Shown one piece after another: positions 51,690 through 63,290 of a stretch of DNA of 64,000 bases. A program made the position numbers and the translations under genes. Origin of the DNA: Loxodes magnus (lineage: Eukaryota; Ciliophora; Karyorelictea; Loxodida; Loxodidae); NCBI GenBank assembly GCA_946699065.1, contig CAMPDV010001302.1, forward strand, positions 62,001 through 126,000. The letters run 5' to 3'. The notes beneath the pieces were generated by a model, which saw only the letters and a list, made by a program, of their open reading frames with translations, was not told the origin of the DNA and searched no databases. The first letter of the stretch is position 1. Each line of letters begins with the position of its first letter.

Positions 51690-53910
51690 AAAAAAAAGAT
51701 GATTTAAGTATTAAAATAAGTGAAGAAGTAAAGTAAGAAAAGAAAAAAAAATTTCAGCTTTATGCATTAATATAAATTAGAGATAAAAGAAGTAAGTATT
51801 TTGAAAAGTGAAGAAGTAAAGTAAGAAAAGAAGATAGAATTTCAGTTTTAAGGAGTAAGTAATAGATAAAGGAAGTAACAAGTATTTAGAAAATAAAGAA
51901 GTAAAGTAAGAAAAGAAGATAGAATTTCAGTTTTAAGGAGTAAGTTGTAGATAAAGGAAGTAATAAGTATTTAGAAAATGAAGAAGTAAAGTAAGAAAAG
52001 AAGATATAATTTCAGTTTTAAGTAGTATGCTTTGAGAAGAAATAAGTATTTTGAAAAGTGAAGAAGTAAGTAAGAAAAGAAGATAGAATTTCAGTTTTAA
52101 GTAGTAAGCAAATAAAAGATTTTAGTATTTAGAAAAGTGAAGAAGCAAAGTAAGAAAAGAAGATAGAATTTCAGTTTTAAGGAGTAAGTAATAGATAAAG
52201 GAAGTAATAAGTATTTAGAAAAGTAAAGAAGTAAAGTAAGAAAAGAAGATAGAATTTCAGTTTTAAGGAGTAAGTTGTAGATAAAGGAAGTAATAAGTAT
52301 TTAGAAAATAAAGAAGTAAAGTAAGAAAAGAAGATAGAATTTCAGTTTTAAGGAGTAAGTTGTAGATAAAGGAAGTTATAAGTATTTAGAAAAGTGAAGA
52401 AGCAAAGTAAGAAAAGAAGATAGAATTTCAGTTTTAAGGAGTAAGTTGTAGATAAAGGAAGTAATAAGTATTTAGAAAATAAAGAAGTAAAGTAAGAAAA
52501 GAAGATAGAATTTCAGTTTTAAGGAGTAAGTTGTAGATAAAGGAAGTAATAAGTATTTAGAAAATAAAGAAGTAAAGTAAGAAAAGAAGATAGAATTTCA
52601 GTTTTAAGGAGTAAGTTGTAGATAAAGGAAGTAATAAGTATTTTGAAAAGTGAAGAAGTAAAGTAAGAAAAGAAGATAGAATTACCGTTTTAAGGAGTAA
52701 GTAATAGATAAAGGAAGTAATAAGTATTTTGAAAAATGAAGAAGTAAAGTAAGAAAAGAAGATATAATTTCAGTTTTAAGGAGTAAGTTGTAGATAAAGG
52801 AAGTAATAAGTATTTAGAAAATAAAGAAGTAAAGTAAGAAAAGAAGATAGAATTTCAGTTTTAAGGAGTAAGTTGTAGATAAAGGAAGTTATAAGTATTT
52901 AGAAAAGTGAAGAAGCAAAGTAAGAAAAGAAAATAGAATTTCAGTTTTAAGGAGTAAGTTGTAGATAAAGGAAGTAATAAGTATTTAGAAAATAAAGAAG
53001 TAAAGTAAGAAAAGAAGATAGAATTTCAGTTTTAAGGAGTAAGTTGTAGATAAAGGAAGTAATAAGTATTTAGAAAATAAAGAAGTAAAGTAAGAAAAGA
53101 AGATAGAATTTCAGTTTTAAGGAGTAAGTTGTAGATAAAGGAAGTAATAAGTATTTTGAAAAGTGAAGAAGTAAAGTAAGAAAAGAAGATAGAATTACCG
53201 TTTTAAGGAGTAAGTTGTAGATAAAGGAAGTAATAAGTATTTTGAAAAATGAAGAAGTAAAGTAAGAAAAGAAGATATAATTTCAGTTTTAAGGAGTAAG
53301 TTGTAGATAAAGGAAGTAATAAGTATTTAGAAAATAAAGAAGTAAAGTAAGAAAAGAAGATAGAATTTCAGTTTTAAGGAGTAAGTTGTAGATAAAGGAA
53401 GTAATAAGTATTTAGAAAATAAAGAAGTAAAGTAAGAAAAGAAGATAGAATTTCAGTTTTAAGGAGTAAGTTGTAGATAAAGGAAGTTATAAGTATTTAG
53501 AAAAGTGAAGAAGCAAAGTAAGAAAAGAAGATAGAATTTCAGTTTTAAGGAGTAAGTTGTAGATAAAGGAAGTAATAAGTATTTAGAAAATAAAGAAGTA
53601 AAGTAAGAAAAGAAGATAGAATTTCAGTTTTAAGGAGTAAGTTGTAGATAAAGGAAGTTATAAGTATTTTGAAAAGTGAAGAAGTAAAGTAAGAAAAGAA
53701 GATAGAATTTCAGTTTAAATGAGTAAGTTGTAGATAAAGGAAGTAATAAGTATTTTGAAAAATGAAGAAGTAAAGTAAGAAAAGAAGATAGAATTTCAGT
53801 TTAAAGCAGTAAGTTGTAGATAAAGGAAGTTATAAGTATTTAGAAAATTGAAGAAGTAAAGTAAGAAAAGAAGATAGAATTTCGGTTTTAAGGAGTAAAT
53901 TGGAAAAAAA
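51690..53910. repeat. Satellite array, unit about 85 bp, about 26 copies
   Basis: The unit, typified by GAAGTAAAGTAAGAAAAGAA followed by GATAGAATTTCAGTTTTAAG and GAGTAAGTTGTAGATAAAGG, repeats through the region with 84-87 bp spacing. Variant units recur in a fixed order: the variant with GCAAAG occurs at about 52390, 52905 and 53500, and the variant with ACCGTTTT at about 52683 and 53195. That gives a higher-order repeat of six units, about 513 bp. The plus strand is purine-rich. No reading frame is kept between units. Confidence 0.95.
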
Positions 53911-54191
53911 AAATATGGAACTTAAAATATTAAATCCTTTAACGCGCTCAAGTTAATATTAGGACAGCAAGAGATTGTGGTTAAGGGTTACGATAAGGTT
54001 CTTCCTTATAACAACTAATATAACTATAAAACTAAAATAACCTAAATCAATTCATTGTTTTAACTTAATAATACTTTGATATTTTTTATTTATATCAGTC
54101 ATAAATTTATTAGATCTACAAGAATATATTTGACTAAATTAGCAAAAATTATTTTCCGAAGAAAAATAACAAAGCAGAACTTATATGTGGA
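53911..54191. other. Junction between the satellite and a LINE
   Basis: Short AT-rich stretch with one GC-richer patch (53940-54000). It includes the 5' end of the plus-strand LINE, whose exact boundary I cannot place. Confidence 0.4.
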
Positions 54192-56506
54192 ATGAGATTG
54201 AACTTTAAGAAAAATATTATTATTTAGTTGTTAAGTGAAAAAGACCTTAAAAAATTTATAAATGATCATAAGAATTTAGAAATATTAGATAGCCAATCTG
54301 GACTTAAACTCCTCTTTTAAATCTAAGAAAAAATCTATTTGAAAAACCTTAACTCAATAAATATAAGATTACCATTTTACCAACTTAACCAATTAGCCTC
54401 CAGGATATTCTTATGATTTTCGATTAAATCCTAAATATCTAAATAGTTGAAATACAACTAGATAATGAAAAGCAGTAAGAATAAGATATAACAAAAATTA
54501 GAAATTTTACATTACTTGTTAAATTGGCATAAGAATAAATAAATAAGCTTCCAAACATCATACAATACTTAGATATAAAACTAAAATTAAGACATAAAAA
54601 ATAAATATGTTGTTTATTCTGTAATGAAGAAGGTCATCATTTTAAATACTGTAGCAAAATTATAGGATAAAAAATTTAAACATTAAAAAAATAAAGGAAA
54701 GGTAAAAACAAAACCTAGATTTTGGATATAAATATAAAAATTTAAGGCTTGGAATAATAACTAAAGATTAATATAGAAAATGAAACTAAAAACTAAAGCA
54801 ATTAAGCTCAACAAACTGAAATAAATAAGTAGATATATGCCTCTTATAACTAAAATAATATTTAAATTGACGACATTTTAGAACCCAATTAAGCATAGTA
54901 AGATTTTCAATCTTAACTTAATCTTAAGAATCTGGAACTGCAGCTCAACTAAGAATCTTTTTATGCAGAAAGTTAAAATACCATAAATCTAAGTAGATAA
55001 TAGGAAAAGACTAAAAATTTTGGGTAAAAAGAGGATTAATAGTTTATTATTTTGAATAATAACTCTTAAGAATCATAGAATATAGAAAGAAATAAAGCAA
55101 GGAGTATTTATAGCTGGGACTTAGAAACAAAATAAGCAAATAACCAAGAACAAAAATTCAATCTTGGAGTAGCAAATCACCAAGAATAAATCTGAACTAT
55201 TCTAAACTTTAATTATTATTATAAGAATAATTATATTAGTTATGCAATAAATAAGATTAATATCGTTATCAAGAGAAATTAAATGAATAAATTTCTAATC
55301 AAATTAATATAGTTAAAAAATTAATTAGTGGAAAATTAATTCCAAATTGACAACTTAGAATATATAGAAACAAAACAAAATAAAAGAATATTAGCTATGG
55401 AAGAAAAAATTTAACAATTATTATAAGTCCAAGATAACTATAAACTAAATAATGAATATCTAATTGAGGATCTAGATAATTAAAATGGACTAAATGAACA
55501 ATTAGAATAAGAGATTGAAAATTTAAATCTTAATTATGAAATAGAAATAGAACAGTATTTGAACAAAATAGTAAAAATAAAATAATAAAAAAGTTAAATA
55601 AAATAGGAATTAAATGACAAAAATATAGTAATAAAAAATGTTGAAAATAAACTAATATCAATACAATAAGAAAACCAAGCTTTAAAAATCTAAAAGTTAG
55701 ACTTATATAAAAACTATTAAATTAAGATGAATCAGAATGAGGAAGAAACTTAATTTGCTATAAGAGCAAATGCAGAAAAAGATCATTAAATTAAAAGAAA
55801 AGAAATATTTATAGAATAATAAAAATAGAAGATAAACTATTTAGAAAATATCAACATTAGCCTAAGGTAAAACCACTAGTAAAAACAAAAAATAAAATTT
55901 GATTTTAAGAATACCAAATAACAAAAACAAAAAATTAGCACTTTATTCTGTTATCTCTTGAACGAACAATAACAAACCAAAATTTAGTAATTAGAAAATA
56001 GATCTTAATTACTTTAACAAAAATTTAATATTAAATAGCAAAATGATATAGAAATAGAGAAATACGATAAATACTAAAATAAAATAAAATAAAATAAAAA
56101 TAGATCTAAACCTACAAAAAAATTAAAATTGGAAACATTAAATCTCTTAAAGTCAATAATTAAACTTAAAAATTTGATGAAAAAACTGAAAATAATCAAT
56201 AAGAAAAAAAGCATAATAAAAATTGATAATTGAAAAATACTAAAAAATTGAAAAAAAAATTAAGAAATTTTAAAGAATAAGCTTAAACATGCCTTAAATA
56301 AATTACTAATAATAATGGTTAAAGATACATATAAATGATTAATTAAAAGCCTATGTGGAAGATACAAAAAAGAAAAAGCGAGATATAGAAACATATATCG
56401 ATTATAAGCTAGAAAAAATAATTCCATAAAAACAAGCATAATTTCATTTCTTGATGAAGTTAATAAAACAAAATAAAAAATTTCTAAGTATTTAAACAAT
56501 TAATGA
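54192..56506 (+). pseudogene. LINE ORF1: CCHC zinc knuckle and long coiled coil, frameshifted
   Basis: From ATG 54192 the best reading is M-R-L-N-F-K-K-N, then L-L-S-E-K-D-L-K-K-F-I-N-D. Near 54400 the better frame changes to the one through 54185, so one indel is inferred. A zinc knuckle C-C-L-F-C-x4-H-x4-C follows at 54610-54660, then about 550 residues rich in Gln, Lys, Asn and Glu, predicted coiled coil. The frame ends at TGA 56504-56506, four bases before the ATG of ORF2 (56511). Several in-frame TGAs before that would be Trp. ORF1 proteins bind the element RNA. The coiled coil plus knuckle arrangement is usual for LINE ORF1, though the coil is long. Confidence 0.65.
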
Positions 56507-56510
56507 TAAA

Positions 56511-59500
56511 ATGACACTGTGTCTTTGTGCTGGCAAATTAAATGGTGGTATGTAATCATAAAATTATTCATATATTAGTCAATAAAATTTAAGAACACAA
56601 TATAACTAACAAAATAATCCTTAATGAATAATGAATTAAAATTAAGATTACTAAAAATATATTCACTTAAGAAGCAATCTTACTAAATTCGAAAAAATAT
56701 AATACAACTACCTAGATGAATATTATTAACTTTTTCCCAATTTTGAATAATTTAATTAATTTAATTAATTTAATTATAAACTAGATAATCCAAACATGTT
56801 CAGAGAAAATTTAAAAATGATTTAAAGAAAAGAAAAAATTTTAAAAATAGGATCGTTTAATATAGGTGGAGGATATTTCGACAAAAAAGAAATAATATTT
56901 GAATTAATTAAGAAACATAATCTCAACATTATTCTATTATAAGAAACTTTTATTAAAAAAGAACCAAAAACCCTACATAAATCTTTTAATTAATTCTTCT
57001 TGCCAGGTCTTACTTAAAAAGCAGGTTTAATTTCTTTCTTTAAAAAGGACTAAACGTTCAAGAAATATGACTTGAGGAAAATTTTAATAGGATCTAAGCA
57101 TTTATTTTGGATGAAATTATAATAATAAATGTTTATCTTCCCACTAGTAATTATACTCAACAGTTCATAAATGATTGTTACTTAAACATAGGAAAAATAA
57201 TATAATAAAATTAGAATAAACATTTCATTATTGCTGGAGACTTTAATGCGCACCTATATAATTATGATAATTAAACAGATACAGATCTCTAATTATTTAA
57301 TTTTACATAAGCCAATGAACTCATAGATACAAATTAAAAATAAATTCCCACACATTAAATAAAATAAAACAAAAGATAATAAATCATTGACTATATCTTC
57401 TTAGACTAGGACTTAGAGTAATCAACAAAATACATATTCACAGTAGATAAAGAAACAGGAGTTAATACTGACCATTATCTCTTAGTACTGAATATAATGC
57501 TAAAATAAATGACGGTTAATTTAAATGCAGAAAATTAGTAAATAAGAATGATATATAATCTAAATAAACTGTAAGACTAAGAAAAACTATAATTATATAA
57601 AAACTAATTCCTTGGTGCTTATGATTTTTTTGAAAATAATATATAAAATTTGAATTTATCGTTATAATACAGATTTATTAAAAATTTAATCCATATTGCA
57701 GCTCTTGAGATACTTGATCAAAGACAGTAAAATCAGCCAAAACTGCCTTCATCTGTAGTGATATAAATGAATAAAGCCAGAAATGCAAGAATATAATATA
57801 TAAATAAATTAAACTAATTTAACCGTATGAATGATGAAGTCATCTAAATGAAATTAGAGGCAAAAAGGTAAAAGAAAAAATTCGTAAAAATGAAGAATGC
57901 CATGTGAAAAAATATAAATGGATAAAAATAAATAAATTTGAACGGTAATAACCAGGAAATGGCTAAGCAAGCAAATAAAATTTTCAATCCTAAAAAAGCT
58001 CTAAATATGAATCTCAATTCAAATTAGACAGAATAATTTATTAAAAATTGAGAAAGTGTATTAAACTAATATAAAGATACTAATCAATAAGAAATACTTA
58101 AAGAAGTAATAAAAATAGATGAAATCTATAAACAAAATAAAATTCTTTAATAAAAAATAGCATAATCATGGAGTAAAATAATATACTAAGAAGTTGCTGA
58201 TATAATAAGATACCTCCCAAATAATAAAGCTGCAGGTTTTGATTAAATACCAAATGAATTAATTAAATATGCAGGACATGAACTTTGAAAAATTTTAACA
58301 AAATTCTATCAAAACTGCTAACGCGATTAATTAATCCCTGCCGAACTAAATAAAATTAAAACAATAATGATCCATAAAAAAGATTCCAAATATGATTGAA
58401 AAAATTATAGACCAATAGCAATTATAAATACAATCTACAAAATATTCGACAAGATAATATCAAACCATATATATAAAGATGTAATTGAGTAAAACCAAAT
58501 TAATAAAGACTAAAAAGGATTCATAAAGAAAATGCAAACTACAATAAACATATGACAAATATAATAGATAATGAATCATTATTAAGAAAGTAAGAAAAAA
58601 AAGGAAGAAAATGAATCGTTGATTTTTACCTTGATTGATATTGAGAAAATGTTTGATTCTATAAATCACTATTTACTTTTTAAATAACTAGAAAGATTTA
58701 AAATAGCCGATAACTTAATAAAAACATTGAAAAACATATATTCTCAAGTACAAATACACTTTTAACTAGAAGACTAAATCACTAGAAAAATAGACTACAA
58801 AAATGGTATACTTTAAGGAAGCTCATCAGGACCTATACTAGCCATAATTTATTATGATATTGCTATGTAATACTTAGAATAATATAATAAATTAGGATAC
58901 AAGATAGGAAATACATAATACTCAAAATTAGCATGAGCTGACGATTTATTATTAGTCTCCAACAACGCTTAAAGAATGTAATAATTAATAGATCAAACTT
59001 AAAGAATATTCAATATAATAAAATTAAAAATAAACTTAATAAAAACCGAATGCATTAATATTAGTAAAGAGAAATAAGAGAACTAAAAAAAATTAGATTT
59101 GAAAATATAAGGGAAGCTAATTTAATAAAAGAAAACTGTTGAATATTTAGGATTCACAATTGATTAGAATAATTAATTAATTACACATATACAAAAAGTA
59201 TAAAATAAATATTAGTAGGCCAAGTACTTATTTTAATAGAAATTTTACAGCAGATTTAATAAGACGATCCCAATTAATTTCAAAAATTTATTCAGATTAT
59301 TTATTCTACCTAAATTAGAATATGGTGCTGAAATAATTCCATATAGTATACAAACTGGAATAACAAAGGTGAAAAATTAAATACATGTAAGTTAACGATA
59401 AATTATAAGATAATATATGAAAATGCCATAAGCATCCTGAAATGAGTTACAACACATAGATTTTAACTGACTTGGATTTGAATAAATAACTGCAAAAAGA

Positions 59501-59540
59501 TATTTTAAATTTTTTAAATTAAATTTAACTAAAAAAATTT
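56511..59540 (+). pseudogene. LINE ORF2: endonuclease and reverse transcriptase, frameshifted and 3'-truncated
   Basis: ATG 56511 opens M-T-L-C-L-C-A-G. The AP-like endonuclease shows I-G-S-F-N-I-G-G, L-L-Q-E-T, A-G-D-F-N-A, I-I-D-Y-I-F-L-D and N-T-D-H-Y. Phase is lost at an A5 run (57042-57046): one extra base there would restore L-I-S-F-F-K-K to G-L-N-V-Q. RT motifs follow: A-A-G-F-D, N-Y-R-P-I, D-I-E-K-M-F-D-S, G-I-L-Q-G-S-S-S-G-P, W-A-D-D (58934 TGA as Trp), and Y-L-G-F. Homology to the minus-strand LINE ends after F-N-W-L-G-F (TGA 59468), about 300 residues short, so the zinc finger and tail are lost where the opposing element begins. Single-base frameshift means inactive unless it is a sequencing error. 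Confidence 0.85.
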
Positions 59541-59544
59541 GTGG

Positions 59545-59584
59545 TACCTTCAATTTTCAGAATATGTTCTTCAAATTGAAGGTA
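59545..59584. repeat. 12-bp perfect hairpin between converging LINEs
   Basis: TACCTTCAATTT (59545-59556) and AAATTGAAGGTA (59573-59584) are exact reverse complements around a 16-nt loop. The hairpin sits in the ~70 bp between the broken 3' end of the plus LINE and the terminal codon of the minus LINE, so it could be a bidirectional 3'-end signal or a retrotransposition recognition hairpin. Confidence 0.85.
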
Positions 59585-59612
59585 TTATATTGTTTTTAAA
59601 TGTTATTATATA

Positions 59613-62600
59613 TCAAGTTTATTGCTCTTCAGAACTAATTTTCTAGTTTAGGTTTTTTTTTTCTAAGTATCTCCTTTCTTGTTCATTTTCAAACTAACTT
59701 TCATTTTTTTCTATTTTCTGTTGTCAATCTTCTTCTTCTTCATCTTCGCTATCGTTTTCCTCTTCGTTCCAATCTTCTTCTTCCTCATCATTTTTCATCT
59801 AATTTTTTTGGACATCTTATTCTTTGTTTTCTTGTTTTTATTATTCTTCATTCTCTTCATTAAAATTTTCTATTCTTAGATTTGCTTCTTTTTATTATTT
59901 CTCGTATTGCTCTTCTTCTTTCTCTTGTTATAGAATTTCTCGCCTCCTTTTGATAAACATTTGAATGAATATTTTTATTTATTCATCCACCATTTCTATT
60001 TTTTTCTTAGAAAAAGAGTTTATATATAGTTAATCGTAACTTATTAGTTTCAAAATATCACATTAACCAATTTTGGAGACCAATCATTCTCTTATATCAA
60101 TGTAATATATACATTCCATTACATGTTGGAGAGTGTCATATTCTCCGCATATACAAAAAGGGTTTTCAATAATATAATTTCGATCTTTCAGAGTCTTTCG
60201 AAATGCGTAAGACTGGCTTCTAATCTTATAGATGCAAATTATTTCTTTCAAATATTTTTTGTTTAATTTTGTGTATGTTATTTTGGGGAATTATCTTAGG
60301 TTTTAAAATTGTTCTGTATATATTTATGCAGTAGGCATTCTGCTGAATCTTGAAAGAGCTAATTCAAAATATGTCTTTTATATTTATGCCTACACATATT
60401 TACTGAATTAAGTTAAGTTGTTATTGTGCTCTTTATTATCAATTTCTATTTTATAAAATGAGGCCAGTTTCTAAACTTCATCATAATATTGATATCCCTC
60501 TTTATAATTGTTCTCAAACAATATTCCAATAGATGATTAAGGTTGATTTTAGCTTTCATTTCTAATCTTAAAGAAAAACCTGAAATACTTAAGAGCCATC
60601 ATGTGTTTGAATGGCATCCAGTTGAGGTCTACAAAGCATGATTCATTAAACGTATTTCCTGCTGATTAAAAGGCTTTTCTGGCTATTAACCTCATGCTCT
60701 TTTCAATTCTGTTCAAGATTCCATTTATTCCATACTGAACAGTCCAAGGTATTAAGTCCCCACCGTATTCTGCTTTAGGAAGCGTGAACAGTCTACAAAG
60801 CATTTTGAAGTTTCAAGGTGTTACGTTTCTATATCTTGATAATGCAAATACTGCCTTTTTAATTGCTGAAAGATAGTTTGCAGCAACGTATTTGCAATGG
60901 TTAATTAGATTCTTCTTTTGGTGAAGGATCACCCCTAAATATGTGACTTGCTGTTTCTAAATTATTGCTTGGTCTCCTATTTTTAAGTCTAGTTTTGTTT
61001 CTTTGCTTTTCTTTTTTAAAAACTATATCGTTTCGCATTTGGAGACATTTATTTTAAGAAATGTCTAATTGAAAATGGAGTTTGCTTCATTAATAAGTGA
61101 CTACATATTTTTTTATGAGTTCGATAATAGGATTAAATCGTCAGCTCAACCTCTACAAGTGAACCTATTCTTAAAATTAGCACATCTGAATCCTAATATT
61201 TCTCCTTTGTTTTCTATATGTCTAATGACAATGTCATAGTATAATAATGCAAGCACAGGTCCATGCGAACTTCCTTACATCACTCCATTGCTAAATTTCA
61301 ATTTCTTAGAATTTGCTCCGTCTATAATAAAGGAAGTAGTTAAGTTATTATAAAATGATTCTAAAGCCAAGATGAGACCTAGTGGTAATTTGACTCTTCT
61401 TAGTTATTTAAAAAGAATTCTTCTTTCAATAGAATCAAACATTTTCTCTACGTCAATTAAAGTTGCAATCAATTTAGTTTTTCCTTTCGCTTGTTTTCGA
61501 TAAAGATCTATGATTTATTGGATCACTCATATTTATTAGGTCGTTTATTTGTTCTTCATAAACCCCATTTAGCTTGAGTGGATTAACTGTCTTTCATAAA
61601 TTATTGAGTAGAGTCTCTTCGTAAGGGCCTTATCATATAATTTCAAAATAGTATTGATAAGGGAAATAGGGCGTCAGTTTTTTCAATCGTCTTTAGTTCC
61701 TTTTTTGAAAATGGGGATTATGATAGAAGTATTAAGCTCTTCAGGAATCCTTCCAATTCTAAGCATGTTATTTATAAAAGAATGAAGCATCAACGCTAGA
61801 TAATATCCTGCATATTTTAGCAGTTCTCCTTTTATTCCATCTGGCCCTGCTGCTTTACCATTAGGAATTAGACTTATAAGTTAGGTAATCTCTTCTATTG
61901 TAAAAGGATCGAAATTTTATAAGTAAGAAAAGGGTTAATTTTGAATTTCTATGTTATTTTCATAAATTGCATCTATTTTCTAGTTACTTAGTTCAATCTA
62001 TTGGTTAGTTAAATTCGAATGCTTGCTAAATACCTAATTTTCCCATGCTTCTACAAATTAGTCCTTCAATTCCTTATTAAAATTCATCAAATTTCTTTGT
62101 CTAGGGTTAAGTATTTTCTTTGCTTAAGAAAACATATCTTTTGTGGTTTCATTGAGGAGTAGGAATCTGTTTTTGGCCTTTTGTTTTTTAAATTTTCATA
62201 AATTATGCTAAAAGCTTTTTCATAATGTGTTCGCTCTTTAGTGAAGATCAATGATTTCTTAGTTATTCCTCCCTATATATGCTAAAGTTTCTTTGTACAA
62301 TTAATTTGCTCTTTTTGCTTCGATATATTTTTATGTGAGGTCCTTAGGAAGTCTATTATACTTCGGGTCTGGGATAAATGAGCCTAAAACTTAATCTGCA
62401 TTGTTCTAAATGCAGTCTCTAATATAAGTGTATTAATCTTCTAAGTTATCTCTATCAATTAGGAAGAATACTTCTACTTAATCTTTGAATGAATTCTAAT
62501 AGATAAATCTATCAATAGGATCCTACAGTCTACTTATTTTGTACTTTCTCACTTTTATTTTTTCAGTTTGAAGATGAGTATGGTATACAAATTCAACTGT

Positions 62601-63290
62601 GAATGGAATATGATCTGAAAATAAGCTATAATTATGAACCTGAAAATTTCTAAATTAATTCATATTCAAGTGATTACTGATGACAATATAATCGTTGCAA
62701 TACATATTTTTATTCCCTTTATGTAAACATGTGTTCATATTTGCATCGTTTATTATTTCTAAATCGTTTTAGAGAATGAATTCTTAGAATCTATTTGTAT
62801 TGTCATAGTTGTTAATAGGGTTATCCCCAAAGTCTTATAGTAGAGCGTTAAAATCTCCTAATAATATATGTGAGTTGTCAGGAAAAGAATTAAGGAATAC
62901 ATTTATATATTCATATGCTTCGTCTTTTATATTTTCACTCTTGCTGTTATCTGGCATGTAACAAGATGTTATGAATATATTATCTAGTTTGATTGTAACG
63001 AACCTCTCTTGAGCTAATTGTTATATGCTATTCTATTCCGTGCTATTAAGTTAATCTCTAACAATTAAGCAAACTCCTCCTCCTTTTCCTGAGTTCTTGA
63101 AATAGGTCCTATATCCATTAATAAGTATTGGAGGATAGTCTTATTTTTATCACGTTTCATTAATTGAGAAAATGTCTAAGTCATTATTTCGTATAAATTC
63201 TTCCACGTTTAATTGCTTGCTTCCAATTCCATTTATGTTAATATGTCCAAGCTTTATTATGCCTATCTCTCTTTGCTTATCGATTGGCAT
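59613..63290 (-). CDS. LINE ORF2: endonuclease - reverse transcriptase - zinc finger, intact
   Basis: ATG 63290 to TGA 59615-59613 is one uninterrupted frame of 1,225 residues with TAA/TAG as Gln and TGA as Trp. Endonuclease: L-G-H-I-N-I-N-G, I-N-E-T-W (63152 TGA), G-G-G-V-C-L-I, L-L-G-D-F-N-A, F-S-D-H-I-P-F. RT: G-K-A-A-G-P-D-G, D-W-K-N-W-R-P-I-S (two TGAs), D-V-E-K-M-F-D-S-I, M-Q-G-S-S-H-G-P, G-W-A-D-D-L-I-L-L-S (codon 715 TGA), Y-L-G-V. C-terminal zinc finger C-I-C-G-E-Y-D-T-x3-H-x4-C near residue 1041, then an acidic tail. All catalytic Asp residues are present, so the enzyme could be active in target-primed reverse transcription. The final TGA is the best stop; an earlier TGA at 59726 in the acidic tail could be Trp or stop. 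Confidence 0.9.

Larger units (their letters stand above)
54192..59540 (+). mobile_element. Plus-strand non-LTR retrotransposon (two-ORF LINE)
   Basis: The ORF1 and ORF2 features above form one element of the two-ORF, apurinic-endonuclease LINE type. No poly-A tail or target-site duplication is visible, because the 3' end is missing. Confidence 0.85.

Noticed and set aside
51690..53910. CRISPR array
   Set aside because: Units are directly adjacent with no unique spacers, and the context is eukaryotic.
56752..56780. Short (TTTAATTAA)n-like repeat
   Set aside because: Only about three units, in the AT-rich coding part before the ORF2 endonuclease; not remarkable.
56260..58669. Minus-strand hydrophobic ORFs at 56.3 and 58.5 kb
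   Set aside because: Antisense shadows of the Lys/Asn-rich LINE ORF1/ORF2 on the plus strand.
59679..59879. Hydrophobic plus-strand ORF rich in Phe
   Set aside because: Antisense of the acidic, Glu-rich tail of LINE ORF2.
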